Of a stretch of 64,000 nucleotides of DNA, positions 36,647 to 47,048 are shown piece after piece (the first letter of the stretch is position 1; the number at the start of each line of letters is the position of its first letter). The notes below the pieces were generated by a model. That model was not told the DNA's origin and did not search any database. It saw only the letters and a list, made by a program, of their open reading frames with translations. The translations under genes were made by a program, and so were the position numbers. Source of the stretch: Acidobacteriota bacterium (lineage in GTDB: Bacteria; Acidobacteriota; UBA6911; RPQK01; JAJDTT01); contig JAPPLF010000028.1 of the NCBI GenBank assembly GCA_028874215.1, positions 62,001 through 126,000 of the forward strand. The letters run 5' to 3'.

Positions 36647-37708
36647 ATGGACCTGGTGGGAGTCATCATGGCCGGAGGCGCCGGTACCCGTTTCTGGCCT
36701 CTCAGCACCGCCGAGCGGCCCAAGCAGTTTCTCCGCCTGGTCGACGAGGAGAGCCTGCTCCAGAAGAGTTTTCTCCGGTTGGACGGGCTCATCGACCGGG
36801 AACGCATTTTGGTCCTCACCAACCAGGCATTCGTTCCCCTGGTTCGGGAGCAGCTTCCCCAGGTCCCGGCTCACAACGTGGTGGGAGAGCCGCTGCGCCG
36901 GGACACCGCCGCCGCCGTCTGCCTGGCGGCCACCCTGGCGCGAAAGAGATTCGGAGACTGCGTCATCGCCACGGTGACCGCCGACCACCTGATCGAGCCG
37001 GTGGACGAATTCCGCAAGAGCCTGGTCTCGGCTGCCCGGGGCGCGGCCTCCAGCGGGGCGCTGTACACCTTCGGGATCCGTCCCACTTCCCCGGCCACTG
37101 CCTACGGCTACCTGGAAACGGGCGAACGGCTCGACCTTGACCCCGGCGTCCGGCATTTCCGAGTCGCCAGCTTCCGGGAAAAGCCGAATCTGGAGGTGGC
37201 GCGGAAGTACGTGTCCTCGGGGAACTACTTCTGGAATTCCGGGATGTTCGTCTGGTCCGCTCAGGCCATCCTCCGGGAGTTGGAAACGAACCTGCCGCGT
37301 CACGTCCGGCGCCTCACCGCCGCCGTAGAGAGCTTCGGGACCGAATCCTGGCCCCGGGCACTCGTAGCCGGCCTCGATCCCCTGGAATCGATCTCCATCG
37401 ACTTCGCGGTGATGGAAAAGGCCCGGGACGTGCGGTGCGTGGCCTCGTCCTTCTCCTGGACCGATCTGGGAGGTTGGCTGGCCCTGCTGCCCTTCCTGGA
37501 TGAGGACCCGGACGGAAACGCCTGCCGGGGCCGGGTCCGAACCCTGGGCGCCCGAAACAATTTGATCTATTGCGACGACCCGTCGGAGACGGTGGTCGTG
37601 GTGGGTGTCGAGGGGCTGGTGGCGGTCCGGGCCGGGGATCGGACCCTGATCGTCCCCAGGAATCGGCTGGAAGAGATCAAGTCGGTGGTGGCGAACCTGC
37701 AAAGGTAG
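36647..37708 (+). CDS. manC: Mannose-1-phosphate guanylyltransferase
   Basis: A 353-residue nucleotidyltransferase that makes GDP-mannose from mannose 1-phosphate and GTP, for surface polysaccharides. The signature is at the N-terminus: VIMAGGAGTRFWPLSTAERPKQFL, cited by its cores MAGGAGTRFWP and RPKQF. VTADHLIEP, FREKPNLEVA and NYFWNSGMFVW are further family motifs, and SIDFAVMEKA is present. The length corresponds to the pyrophosphorylase domain alone, without the C-terminal cupin isomerase of bifunctional AlgA-type enzymes. GGAGG is six bases before the ATG. The 3' end overlaps the convergent Lhr gene by 32 bases. Confidence 0.96.
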   Translation: MDLVGVIMAGGAGTRFWPLSTAERPKQFLRLVDEESLLQKSFLRLDGLIDRERILVLTNQAFVPLVREQLPQVPAHNVVGEPLRRDTAAAVCLAATLARKRFGDCVIATVTADHLIEPVDEFRKSLVSAARGAASSGALYTFGIRPTSPATAYGYLETGERLDLDPGVRHFRVASFREKPNLEVARKYVSSGNYFWNSGMFVWSAQAILRELETNLPRHVRRLTAAVESFGTESWPRALVAGLDPLESISIDFAVMEKARDVRCVASSFSWTDLGGWLALLPFLDEDPDGNACRGRVRTLGARNNLIYCDDPSETVVVVGVEGLVAVRAGDRTLIVPRNRLEEIKSVVANLQR

Positions 37709-40700
37709 GCTTTCGGCCGAAGCGGGGAGCGGTCCCGGGCGGCAATCCCGGCGGCGGATTCTCCCGATCCCCCACCGGGAGCCCGTCGCGATAAAAGAGG
37801 AAGCCGCCGGGAGTGGGCCGAACGCGGTTTCCGGGAAGGATGATTCCCGCTAGGTTCAAGGGGTCCGCCGTGGCCACGCGGATCACTTCGCCGTCCGGGT
37901 CCAGGCGCCGGCAGGCCCGGAGCGCTTCCAGGGCTTCCGGCAGCGAGAACTGGTCGCCGTAAAACCCGGCTATGAACCGTCCTCCGCGAATCTCTCCTCT
38001 GGCCTCCAGGCGGCGGTACACCTGAAGCAGGTCTCTCCAGGAAGGAGCGCACGGTTCCCGCGCCAGGAGATCGCGAAAGACGATGCCCCAGCGTTTGAGC
38101 AGTTGACGGGCCACAGGCTCCAGGTTCGGGGTCGAGCCGGCGGATTCGATTTCCCGGTCGCGGCGGCGCCTCAGAAGGGTCCAGCGGCCCGCAGCCGGCT
38201 TCACCCTGGCTTTGCGCTTTCGGATCCGGGAGGGGCGGTGAGGACCCCGCCTCCGCGCTGGATCGATGATGGCCCTCAGGTTGTCGAACCCGTCCGCCGT
38301 GACCAGTCCGCAGCGCACCAGTTCCCAGAGGCCCTCTTCCACCTCCACCGGGAGCCGGCCGGTGCCGCGCACCAGGTCTTCCAGGAACGACGCTCCCCAA
38401 CGCTCCAGGTCGGCCAGAATCTCCCTTGCCGGATGAGAGAGGGACGAAGTGTCGGCGCCGTTGCCTTGGGATCGGAGGGAGAGGTAGTGGTCCATCTCCT
38501 CCCGGCGGAAAAAGGAGATGGGCGTCAACCGGCTCGGTTTCATCCGGGCGCCGGTTCGATCCGGCGCCGCCCGGGAGAACCCGTTGCTGAGCCGTCCCCA
38601 GGTGAAGAGGCCGGAGAGGCAGGCCCGGTCCAGGAGCGAAGGCTCGTAGTCGTGAAGGCGGACCTTGAACAGGTGCATTTCCCAGGATGCCGCCGGCGCC
38701 TCGTACCCTTGGAGCTGCTCCAGAATCAGGGACAGGCCCACCTCGCCGTGCAGCCGGCTGGCGGGGGAGAGGTGTTGCCAGCGGAAGAGGAAGCGCATGA
38801 ATTGGGCGGCGGAGACCGGCGCGATCCGCCGGCGCAGCCGGCCCAGGGTCATGCGGTGGATGCGGGCCAGGAGTCCCCTCTCGCACCACTCGGTCTCCTC
38901 GGCGCCGGGCCGAAAACGTCCTCTGAGGGTATGGCCTTCCGACTCCAAGGCGTGGAGAGCCGCCGTCGCTCCGGCTTCCGGGATCCGGAGGCGTGCGCAG
39001 AGTTCACCGCAGGTCAGGGGGCCGGAGGCGTCGAGCCGGCTGCGGACCAGTTCGGTCAAGGCCTCCTGGTGATCCAGGTCCCGGTCGCGCTCCCAGACCG
39101 GTTCGGCCGCATCGGTCGGGCCCGCCGGCTCGATAAGCGCTCCCGGATAAGCCAGCCGGATCAGCCTCGTCCGCTCGGCCGACGCAAAGTAGCCGGCCGC
39201 CCGGTCAGATCCGGCGTCTTCGGATGTCGCCGGCAGTCGAACCCGGCGCACCCGGTTCTCTCCCAGGAGTTGCTGCAACAGGTCTGCATGGGGCGCGACT
39301 TCCGATTCCGCCATCAGGCCCAGGGTCAGAAAGGCGTCGTGAAGCTCATCGGCGTCGCGAATCGTCGGCCAGGCCTGGGTGCAGACCTCCCGAATGGCGT
39401 CGGGGTCCAGATCGCAAAGGTCCCGGGCCTCCTCGGGCAGGATCTTGCGCCGGGTCCGGACGGCGCGGGCCCGGCGTTCCTCCAGGGGCGCGTCGTCCAG
39501 GAAGGCATAGGGGTTGGCATTGAGGATCTCGTGGCTGAAGGGAGACGGTTCCCTCGTATCCACGGCCGTCGTAAGAATATTTCCACGCTCGATTCCCGCC
39601 AGGACCTCTTCCAGGCCCTCGATATCCGTGGCCTCGGTGAGGCAGTCGTGAAGGGTCTCCTGGACCAGCGGATGATCGGGAACGGCGATGTCGCCCTGGA
39701 TATTCTCCTGGCAGGCGGCCTGTTCGGGAAACACGGATGCCAGCAGGTCGTCGGATCGCATGCGCTGCAGCGGCGGTGGGACCTTGCGGCCCCCGGCGAA
39801 GCGGGGAACCGCCAGGGCGCGGCAGGCGTTCCAGCGCCACCGGGTCCCGAACAGAGGCGTGTCCAGCAGGGCCTGAATCAGGATCTCCCTCACGGATGCC
39901 GCGGACAGGAAGGAGAAGATGGTCTCCAACGGGAAGCTGTGCTGATCGCTCAGCGAGATGAGGATGCCGTTGTCGGTGGCGGCCGCCTGAAGCTCGAAGT
40001 TGAAGGACCGGCAGAAACGCTTGCGCAATGCCAATCCCCAGGCCCGGTTGAGACGGGTGCCGAAGGGGGCGTGCACCACCAGTTGCATCCCCCCCGATTC
40101 GTCGAAGAACCTCTCCGCCACCACCTGTTCGAGGGTCGGCGGCATCGTCAGGGCCGCGGCGCCGGCCCGGACGTATTGGATCGCCTGGACGGCTCCGAAC
40201 CGGTCGAGGCCGCAGTCCTTCCGGAGCCACACTTCGGCCTCGACATCGCTGGATTGGACGATCTCCTCCCGGAGGCGGGAGAGGGACTCGGATAGCTCCC
40301 AGGTCCGGCCGGGCGCCTCTCCCCGCCAGAAGGGGACGGTGGGCGGGGCTCCTTGGGCATTTTGGACCCGCACGGTGCCCGATTCCACTCGCTGGATCCT
40401 CCACGAGGTGCTGCCCAGGAGGAAGATGTCGCCCCGGCTGCTCTCGACGGCGAAGTCTTCGTCCAGGGTCCCCACGACCGTGTCTTCGGGCTCTTCCTTG
40501 ACCAGGAAGTCGGCCCTGTCGGGAATGGCTCCCCCGGAGGTCATGGCCACGAGGCCGGCGCCTCTTCGCGGCCGGATCCTTCCCCGGATCCGGTCCCAGT
40601 GGAGGTAGGCTCCCCGGCGGCTGCGGCGGGTGGAGATGCCTTCGGAGAGCATGGCCAGAATCCGGTCGAAGTCCCGCCGGCTCAAGTCCCGGTAGGAGGC

Positions 40701-41993
40701 GGCCCGGCGATAGGTGGAGAACATTTCCTCGTCACCCCATTCCCGGGAAGCCGCGGCGGCCACCATCTGCTGCGCCAGGACGTCCAGCGGGCAGCGGGGA
40801 ATGATGATGCGGTCCAAGGTCCCGTCGTGGATGGACCGGACCAGGGCGGCGCTCTCCAACAGCTCGTCCCGAGTTGTGGGGAAGATTCGACCCTTGGGAA
40901 TGGCGCCCTTCCAGTGTCCCGATCGGCCCACCCTCTGGAGCAGGAGGGCGATATTTCGCGTCGAGCCGATCTGGCAGACCAGGTCCACCCAGCCCACGTC
41001 GATTCCCAACTCCAAAGAGGCGGTGGCCACCACTCCCTTGAGTTCGCCCTGTTTCAACCGCGACTCCACGTCCAGCCGGATCTCGCGGGAGAGGCTCCCG
41101 TGGTGGGCCTGAACGGCCGATTCGCCGAGCCGCTGGGCCAGTTGATGAGCCAGGCGTTCGGCCAGCCGCCGGGTGTTGACGAAGACCAGCGTGGCGCGAT
41201 GCTCCTCGATGAGCTCGGTGATGCGGTTGTAGATGTCGTCCCAGGTCTCGTGGGAGATGACCGCTCCCCGCTCGGCGCCGGGGACCTCGATGGCCAGATC
41301 CATCTTCCGGCGGTGACCCACGTCGATGATGCGGGCCCGGCGATCGGGTCCGGTGAGAAACCCGGCGATTTCCCGGATCGGTTTCTGGGTCGCCGAGAGC
41401 CCGATTCTCTGAATCGCGGATCCGGTGAGGTCCTCCAGCCGCTCCAGGGTGAGACTCAGGTGGGAGCCCCTCTTGTCCCGGGCCAGGGCGTGAATCTCGT
41501 CCACGATCACGGTCCGGGTCTCCTTCAGCATCTCCCGTCCTCCGCGGGAGGTGAGCAGGATGAAGAGGGACTCGGGAGTCGTGACCAGGATGTGCGGAGG
41601 GGTGCGCGTCATTCGGGCGCGTTCCCGGGCCAGGGTGTCTCCCGTCCGGACCCGCGCTTGTATGGGGGAGAGCCGCATGCCCCGGGAATCGCCCAATTGC
41701 TGAATCTGCTCCAGGGGCTCCAGCAGGTTCATTCGGATGTCGTTGGCCAGGGCCTTCAAAGGCGAGACGTAAACGATCTGGGTGCTCTGGGACAGCTCCC
41801 CGCGGGAACTCTGCCCGATCAACCGGTCGATGGCGCAAAGAAAGGCGGCCAGTGTCTTCCCGGAGCCGGTCGGGGCCGCGATCAGGACATTCCCGCCCGT
41901 CTGAATGGCTGGCCACCCGAGACGCTGAGGCTCGGTCGGTTCTCCGAAACGGTCCCGGAACCACTCCTGAACCACCGGTTGAAACTGGACCAT
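37677..41993 (-). CDS. lhr: Lhr-family DEAD/DEAH helicase
   Basis: A 1438-residue large helicase-related protein. Motif I is AAPTGSGKT near residue 45, motif II VIVDEIHALARDKRGSH. The second RecA domain contains LVFVNTRRLAERLAHQL, ASLELGIDVGWVDLV and LLQRVGRSGH. Winged-helix and Lhr-core domains follow to about residue 850, then the C-terminal extension found in long Lhr proteins. Lhr is a 3'-5' DNA/RNA helicase with a role in DNA repair. The frame opens at a TTG at 42026, but the ATG at 41993 has AGGGA seven bases upstream and gives a normal N-terminus, so I prefer it. The end overlaps manC. Confidence 0.95.
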   Translation of the reverse strand: MVQFQPVVQEWFRDRFGEPTEPQRLGWPAIQTGGNVLIAAPTGSGKTLAAFLCAIDRLIGQSSRGELSQSTQIVYVSPLKALANDIRMNLLEPLEQIQQLGDSRGMRLSPIQARVRTGDTLARERARMTRTPPHILVTTPESLFILLTSRGGREMLKETRTVIVDEIHALARDKRGSHLSLTLERLEDLTGSAIQRIGLSATQKPIREIAGFLTGPDRRARIIDVGHRRKMDLAIEVPGAERGAVISHETWDDIYNRITELIEEHRATLVFVNTRRLAERLAHQLAQRLGESAVQAHHGSLSREIRLDVESRLKQGELKGVVATASLELGIDVGWVDLVCQIGSTRNIALLLQRVGRSGHWKGAIPKGRIFPTTRDELLESAALVRSIHDGTLDRIIIPRCPLDVLAQQMVAAAASREWGDEEMFSTYRRAASYRDLSRRDFDRILAMLSEGISTRRSRRGAYLHWDRIRGRIRPRRGAGLVAMTSGGAIPDRADFLVKEEPEDTVVGTLDEDFAVESSRGDIFLLGSTSWRIQRVESGTVRVQNAQGAPPTVPFWRGEAPGRTWELSESLSRLREEIVQSSDVEAEVWLRKDCGLDRFGAVQAIQYVRAGAAALTMPPTLEQVVAERFFDESGGMQLVVHAPFGTRLNRAWGLALRKRFCRSFNFELQAAATDNGILISLSDQHSFPLETIFSFLSAASVREILIQALLDTPLFGTRWRWNACRALAVPRFAGGRKVPPPLQRMRSDDLLASVFPEQAACQENIQGDIAVPDHPLVQETLHDCLTEATDIEGLEEVLAGIERGNILTTAVDTREPSPFSHEILNANPYAFLDDAPLEERRARAVRTRRKILPEEARDLCDLDPDAIREVCTQAWPTIRDADELHDAFLTLGLMAESEVAPHADLLQQLLGENRVRRVRLPATSEDAGSDRAAGYFASAERTRLIRLAYPGALIEPAGPTDAAEPVWERDRDLDHQEALTELVRSRLDASGPLTCGELCARLRIPEAGATAALHALESEGHTLRGRFRPGAEETEWCERGLLARIHRMTLGRLRRRIAPVSAAQFMRFLFRWQHLSPASRLHGEVGLSLILEQLQGYEAPAASWEMHLFKVRLHDYEPSLLDRACLSGLFTWGRLSNGFSRAAPDRTGARMKPSRLTPISFFRREEMDHYLSLRSQGNGADTSSLSHPAREILADLERWGASFLEDLVRGTGRLPVEVEEGLWELVRCGLVTADGFDNLRAIIDPARRRGPHRPSRIRKRKARVKPAAGRWTLLRRRRDREIESAGSTPNLEPVARQLLKRWGIVFRDLLAREPCAPSWRDLLQVYRRLEARGEIRGGRFIAGFYGDQFSLPEALEALRACRRLDPDGEVIRVATADPLNLAGIILPGNRVRPTPGGFLFYRDGLPVGDRENPPPGLPPGTAPRFGRKPTFAGSPPPT

Positions 41994-42198
41994 GTATTGT
42001 TCCCTGGCTGTCGGTGCCTTCTTCAACCAATTCTAGGGATCAGGGCTGAAAGTCGCCATGCGCGCCTCGACTTGAAGCCGGACAGGCGGTGTGGAAGTCT
42101 TGAATTTGGCCTGATTCGGGGGCGTCGAAGTCTGATCGCGGCCGCGGCGGAATCCGGGTCGGGATGGACGATGCTCCTTTTTCCGTGGGTCCGTTTCC

Positions 42199-43161
42199 AT
42201 GAAGCTACGTCGCTGGTTCGATCTCCCGGTCTATCTCATGGTTCGCGGTTTCGTGGAGCTGGTGGGGATAATGCCCCGGATCCTCGCCTACTCTCTCTGC
42301 CGGGGCATCGCCGAACTGGTCTATCTGGCCGACGCCAGGCACCGGCGCATCGGCATGATCAACCTGGGGATCGCGTTTCCGGACAGCGACGAGGGCTGGC
42401 GCCGAAATGTGCTGCGGGAAAGTTACCGCCAGCAAGGTCACCACGCCGTCGAAGTGAGCCGTCTGAATCGGCAGAGGGCTTCAGAGGTCCGCAGCCGGGT
42501 GAACTACGAGCCGGGGCGGGGATTGGAAAACTACCTGGAGGCCAAGAGCCGGACCGGATCGGTGATTTTCCTGACCGCCCACGTGAGCTGCTGGGAACTG
42601 CTCCCGGCGGCCCACGCACTTGCCGGGCATCCCTTGAGTTTTGTCGTGCGCCCTCTCGACAATCCCTATCTGGAGGCGTGGATCACCCGGATCCGGAGTT
42701 GGCCCGGCAACCGGGTCCTGCCCAAACGGCATTCCATGAGAAGGATCTTTCGAGGGCTTTCCCGGGGAAACGACGTGGGGCTGCTTATCGATCAGAACAC
42801 TCAGCGGAAGGACGGAGTGTTCGTTCCTCTGTTCGGACGTTTGGCCAGCACTCATGCCGGAGTGGCGGCGCTGGCCCTGAGGACCTCCCATCCCGTGGTT
42901 CCCGGATTCATCTATCCGGGCCGGCGGCGGGGCCGCTACCGGATCCGCTTCTACCGGCGCGTGGAATTGGTCAGGACCGGGAATGACGCGGAAGACGCCC
43001 GGACCAACACCGCCCGGTTCAACCGGTACATCGAAGATATGGTTCGCGAGTTTCCCCACTGCTGGCTCTGGGGGCACCGCCGTTTCCACACTCGAAACGG
43101 CGGCTCGGATCCCTACACGGAATCCGCCGCCGGAGATGGGTCCGGGGGAACGAGCCCGTAA
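42199..43161 (+). CDS. Lysophospholipid/lipid A acyltransferase (LpxL/HtrB family)
   Basis: A 320-residue membrane-associated acyltransferase. Residues 10-45 form a hydrophobic anchor. The catalytic H-x4-E motif is in FLTAHVSCWELLP near residue 120, followed by FVVRPLDNPYLE and the glycine-rich DVGLLIDQNTQRKDGVFVPLFG, cited by its core LLIDQNTQRKDGV. In Gram-negative bacteria such enzymes add secondary acyl chains to lipid A, although some relatives acylate other lipids. Its C-terminal PHCWLWGHRRF segment is typical. It is monocistronic in appearance and divergent from lhr. Confidence 0.9.
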   Translation: MKLRRWFDLPVYLMVRGFVELVGIMPRILAYSLCRGIAELVYLADARHRRIGMINLGIAFPDSDEGWRRNVLRESYRQQGHHAVEVSRLNRQRASEVRSRVNYEPGRGLENYLEAKSRTGSVIFLTAHVSCWELLPAAHALAGHPLSFVVRPLDNPYLEAWITRIRSWPGNRVLPKRHSMRRIFRGLSRGNDVGLLIDQNTQRKDGVFVPLFGRLASTHAGVAALALRTSHPVVPGFIYPGRRRGRYRIRFYRRVELVRTGNDAEDARTNTARFNRYIEDMVREFPHCWLWGHRRFHTRNGGSDPYTESAAGDGSGGTSP

Positions 43162-44247
<1,086 letters not shown>

Positions 44248-44253
44248 CGGAGA

Positions 44254-44325
44254 GGAGCGGCGACTTTCCAGTCGCAGGGAGCGGCGGTTTTCTTACCGCC
44301 GGGAGCGGCGGCTTTCTAGCCGCCG
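44254..44325 (+). repeat. Tandem array of three REP-like hairpins
   Basis: Three hairpins in the same orientation, one every 24 to 25 bases, between gap and pgk. Their stems are GCGACT/AGTCGC (44260-44275), GGCGGT/ACCGCC (44283-44300) and GGCGGCT/AGCCGCC (44307-44324). Each is preceded by GGAGCG or GGGAGCG and has a pyrimidine-rich loop with TTC. The stems vary by paired changes. Confidence 0.75.
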
Positions 44326-44435
44326 AACTCCAGAATAACGATCCACCGTGGCGGGACCGGAGAAGCGCCAGTTGGACATGATGCCACCGGCCGTTTCCCG
44401 TCTTCGGTCCGGAATCTCCCACAAGGTGAGTTCAA

Positions 44436-45629
44436 GTGTACCCACGCAAGCAATCCATTCGAGATCTGGAACTGTCGGAAAGAACGCTCTTCCTCCGAGT
44501 CGACTACAACGTTCCGATCCAGGCAGGACGGGTCGTCGACGACACCCGTGTCCGGGCCTCGATTCCCAGCATCAGGGTCGCCGTCGAAAAGGGCGCGAGA
44601 GTGGTGTTGGCGTCCCACCTGGGCCGGCCCGGGGGCAAGCGCGACCCGTCCCTGTCTCTGGAACCGGTCTCCGGCAGTCTCTCGTCGCTGTTGGGAAGTC
44701 CGGTTCGATTCGTCGGGGACTGCCTGGGCCCGCCGGTCCGGCGGGCCGTGAATTCCCTCGGACCGGGGGAAATCCTGCTGCTGGAAAACCTGAGATTCCA
44801 TTCCGCGGAGGTGGAGAACGACGCTGATTTCGCGGCCCGGCTGGCGGCTCCCGCGGAGGAGTACGTCAACGACGCGTTCGGGACCGCACATCGATCCCAT
44901 GCCTCGACCGTGGGCGTCCCCACCTTCCTGGGACGCGGAGCCGCTGGCCTCCTGATGGAAAAGGAGCTCCGTCACCTGGACCGGGTCCTCTCGGACCCCC
45001 GCCCTCCGGTGGTGGCCATACTGGGCGGCGCCAAGGTGTCGGGCAAGATCGGCGTGATCGAAAACTTCCTGTCCTTGGCGGATACGATCCTGATGGGAGG
45101 AGGCATGGCCTTTACCTTCCTGAAGGCTCTCGGAGTCGACGTGGGACGGTCGCTGGTGGAGGAATCCTGTCTGGAGACGGCCCGGAAGGCGCTCCGGGAA
45201 GCCAAGAAGTCCGGGACTCGCCTGGTGCTTCCCGAGGATGTCGTGGTCGCCCGGAAGTGCGCTGCTGGAGAGGAGACCTGGACGGTCCCGGTGGACTCTC
45301 TCCCGCCTGACAAGATGGGGTTGGATATCGGACCCGGAACCCGGCGGCGTTTCCACCAGGAGATCGAAAAGGCGGAAACCGTCATCTGGAACGGGCCGCT
45401 CGGTGTATTCGAAGTGGAGGAGTTCGCCGCCGGCACGCTGGGGGTGGCCCGGTCGGTGGGGGCTTCCCGGGCCTTTTCCGTCGTCGGCGGCGGCGACTCG
45501 GCGGCCGCCGTCGTCCGGGCCGGAGTCCGGGATGCCATCGATCACGTGTCCACCGGCGGGGGAGCGTCCCTGGACTACCTGGCCGGAAAGACCCTACCTG
45601 GGGTTGCGGTCCTGTCGGGCAGCGGTTGA
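44436..45629 (+). CDS. pgk: Phosphoglycerate kinase
   Basis: A 397-residue monomeric kinase of the central glycolytic pathway. Diagnostic segments are LRVDYNVPIQ with the substrate-binding Asp and Asn, ASHLGRPGGKRD, LENLRFHSAE, AILGGAKVSGKI and GGGMAFTFLKALG. The C-terminal SVVGGGDSAAAV loop binds the ATP phosphates. The start is a GTG with AAGGTGAG upstream. A 188-base spacer with three REP-like hairpins separates it from gap, yet the operon order gap-pgk-tpiA is conserved in many bacteria. Its stop overlaps an open frame of tpiA as TTGA. Confidence 0.97.
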   Translation: MYPRKQSIRDLELSERTLFLRVDYNVPIQAGRVVDDTRVRASIPSIRVAVEKGARVVLASHLGRPGGKRDPSLSLEPVSGSLSSLLGSPVRFVGDCLGPPVRRAVNSLGPGEILLLENLRFHSAEVENDADFAARLAAPAEEYVNDAFGTAHRSHASTVGVPTFLGRGAAGLLMEKELRHLDRVLSDPRPPVVAILGGAKVSGKIGVIENFLSLADTILMGGGMAFTFLKALGVDVGRSLVEESCLETARKALREAKKSGTRLVLPEDVVVARKCAAGEETWTVPVDSLPPDKMGLDIGPGTRRRFHQEIEKAETVIWNGPLGVFEVEEFAAGTLGVARSVGASRAFSVVGGGDSAAAVVRAGVRDAIDHVSTGGGASLDYLAGKTLPGVAVLSGSG

Positions 45630-45664
45630 ACCCCTGGGAACCTGCATTCAGTGGAGGGATCAAG

Positions 45665-46435
45665 GTGAGTCATCAGAGAAAACCCATCATTGCGGCAAAC
45701 TGGAAGATGTTCAAAACCGTCTCCGAAGCCAGGGAGACGGCCGCGCGGCTGAAGGCCCTCCTGGACGGCGGTCCTGCGCTGCAGTCTCGCGAAGTGTTGG
45801 TGTGCCCGGCCTTCACCGCGTTGGCGGCCGTCCATGAGGCCCTCTCCGGGTCCGGAATCCAAGTGGGGGGACAGAACCTCCATTGGGAGGACGAAGGCGC
45901 CTTTACCGGCGAGATTTCGGCCGGGATGCTCCTGGATTGCGGTTGCAGGTATGTCCTGCTGGGACACTCGGAAAGGCGCCAGTATTTCTCCGAAACGGAG
46001 GAGACCGTCTCCCGCAAGCTCAGGGCCGTTCTCTCCACGCCTCTGATCCCGATTCTGTGTGTCGGCGAGTCTCTGTCCCAACGGGAGTCCGGCCGGGCGG
46101 AAGAAGTGATCCAGGCGCAGCTTTCGGGAGCGCTGGCCGGGGTGGAGGCCTCGCGTCTGGGCGGCTTGGTGGTGGCCTACGAGCCGGTCTGGGCCATCGG
46201 CACCGGCATGACGGCGACTCCGGACATCGCCGACCAGGTGCATGGCATGATCCGGGAATGGCTGGCCCGGCGCTGTTCGGCGGACATGGCGGCCGCGGCC
46301 AGGATCCTCTACGGCGGAAGCGTCAAACCGGCCAACGCAGGAGAGCTGATGAGCCGGGAGAACATCGACGGGGCTCTGGTCGGCGGCGCCAGTCTCGACG
46401 CCGGGTCTTTCTTACGGATTGTCGAGTTCAAATGA
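45665..46435 (+). CDS. tpiA: Triosephosphate isomerase
   Basis: A 256-residue TIM barrel interconverting dihydroxyacetone phosphate and glyceraldehyde 3-phosphate. The catalytic residues are Lys in IAANWKMFKT, His in LLGHSERRQYF and Glu in VAYEPVWAIGTG, and the phosphate loop YGGSVKPAN follows. I chose the GTG at 45665, which has GGAGGG upstream and puts the first strand at the normal distance; the frame is open to a TTG overlapping the pgk stop. A strong terminator follows eight bases after the stop. Confidence 0.97.
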   Translation: MSHQRKPIIAANWKMFKTVSEARETAARLKALLDGGPALQSREVLVCPAFTALAAVHEALSGSGIQVGGQNLHWEDEGAFTGEISAGMLLDCGCRYVLLGHSERRQYFSETEETVSRKLRAVLSTPLIPILCVGESLSQRESGRAEEVIQAQLSGALAGVEASRLGGLVVAYEPVWAIGTGMTATPDIADQVHGMIREWLARRCSADMAAAARILYGGSVKPANAGELMSRENIDGALVGGASLDAGSFLRIVEFK

Positions 46436-46442
46436 GTATAAT

Positions 46443-46461
46443 GGGCCCACGGCCCGTTTTT
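46443..46461 (+). terminator. Intrinsic terminator of the glycolytic operon
   Basis: GGGCC/GGCCC stem with loop CAC, then GTTTTT. The T-run begins a second palindrome, TTTTTCGG-AGA-CCGAAAAA (46457-46475), which could serve the opposite strand. A perfect TATAAT at 46437-46442 stands directly before the stem. Confidence 0.75.
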
Positions 46462-46553
46462 CGGAGACCGAAAAAGACCGGAGTTCGCGGATTTTGGAAT
46501 TGGCCGCCCGGCTTGGCGTCGGAGGCGGCCTGTGGAGGCATCGATAGATCAAA

Positions 46554-46904
46554 ATGACCCTCTTGACGATACTTCACCTGCTTGCCTGCATCGTTTTGAT
46601 TCTCGTCGTTCTCCTGCAGTCGGGAAAGGCGGGAGACTTGGCGTCCGCCTTCGGCGGGACCACCAGCCAGACGGCGTTCGGCGCCCGGTCGGCGGCGACG
46701 CTTCTCACCAAGGGGACCACTTTGTGTGCCGTGATCTTCATGGTGACCTCTTTGGGATTGGCGATTCTCTTCACCCAGGGGACCGAGTCAACGGTGATGG
46801 AGGACGTGCCCGTAACGGGAGCAACTCCGGAATCCGCGGTTCCCGAGTCGCAAACGCCTTCGGAAACCCCACCGGCCGAGGCCGCGCCGGAGGGCCAGCA
46901 ATAG
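46554..46904 (+). CDS. secG: Preprotein translocase subunit SecG
   Basis: A 116-residue membrane protein with two helices: [19 protein letters not shown] at the N-terminus and a second, [18 protein letters not shown], near residues 57-75. Between them lies the signature loop [14 protein letters not shown]. SecG assists SecYE in protein export. The C-terminal 35 residues are acidic and Pro/Glu-rich, longer than in E. coli and typical of many other phyla. The position after tpiA is common in bacteria. GATCAAA precedes the ATG and no good ribosome site is visible. Confidence 0.93.
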   Translation: MTLLTILHLLACIVLILVVLLQSGKAGDLASAFGGTTSQTAFGARSAATLLTKGTTLCAVIFMVTSLGLAILFTQGTESTVMEDVPVTGATPESAVPESQTPSETPPAEAAPEGQQ

Positions 46905-46910
46905 ATTCGT

Positions 46911-46999
46911 GCCGGAGTGGTGGAACTTGGCAGACACACCATCTTGAGGGGGTGGCGCTCGAAACGAGTGTGCGGGTTCGAATCCCGCCTCCGGCACCA
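46911..46999 (+). tRNA. tRNA-Leu (anticodon GAG)
   Basis: A class II tRNA of 89 bases including the encoded CCA end. The acceptor arm is GCCGGAG/CTCCGGC. The anticodon arm is CCATC/GGTGG with the seven-base loop TTGAGGG, giving anticodon GAG. A long variable arm follows, and the T arm is GCGGG-TTCGAAT-CCCGC. It lies seven bases after the secG stop and may be cotranscribed. Confidence 0.95.
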
Positions 47000-47048
47000 T
47001 GCTACTTGAAAGCGTTCTCAAGGAAAGCCCCGACCCTGGACGCCTGCG

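Noticed and set aside
42049-42060. GAAAGTCGCC between lhr and the acyltransferase, and again at 20029-20038
   Set aside because: It shares ten bases with one REP-like arm, but no complementary arm is present, so it is at most a decayed half-site.
46788-47021. A minus-strand frame across tRNA-Leu encoding PEAGFEPAHS near its start
   Set aside because: This peptide is the known spurious translation of the antisense strand of a tRNA 3' end and is not a gene.
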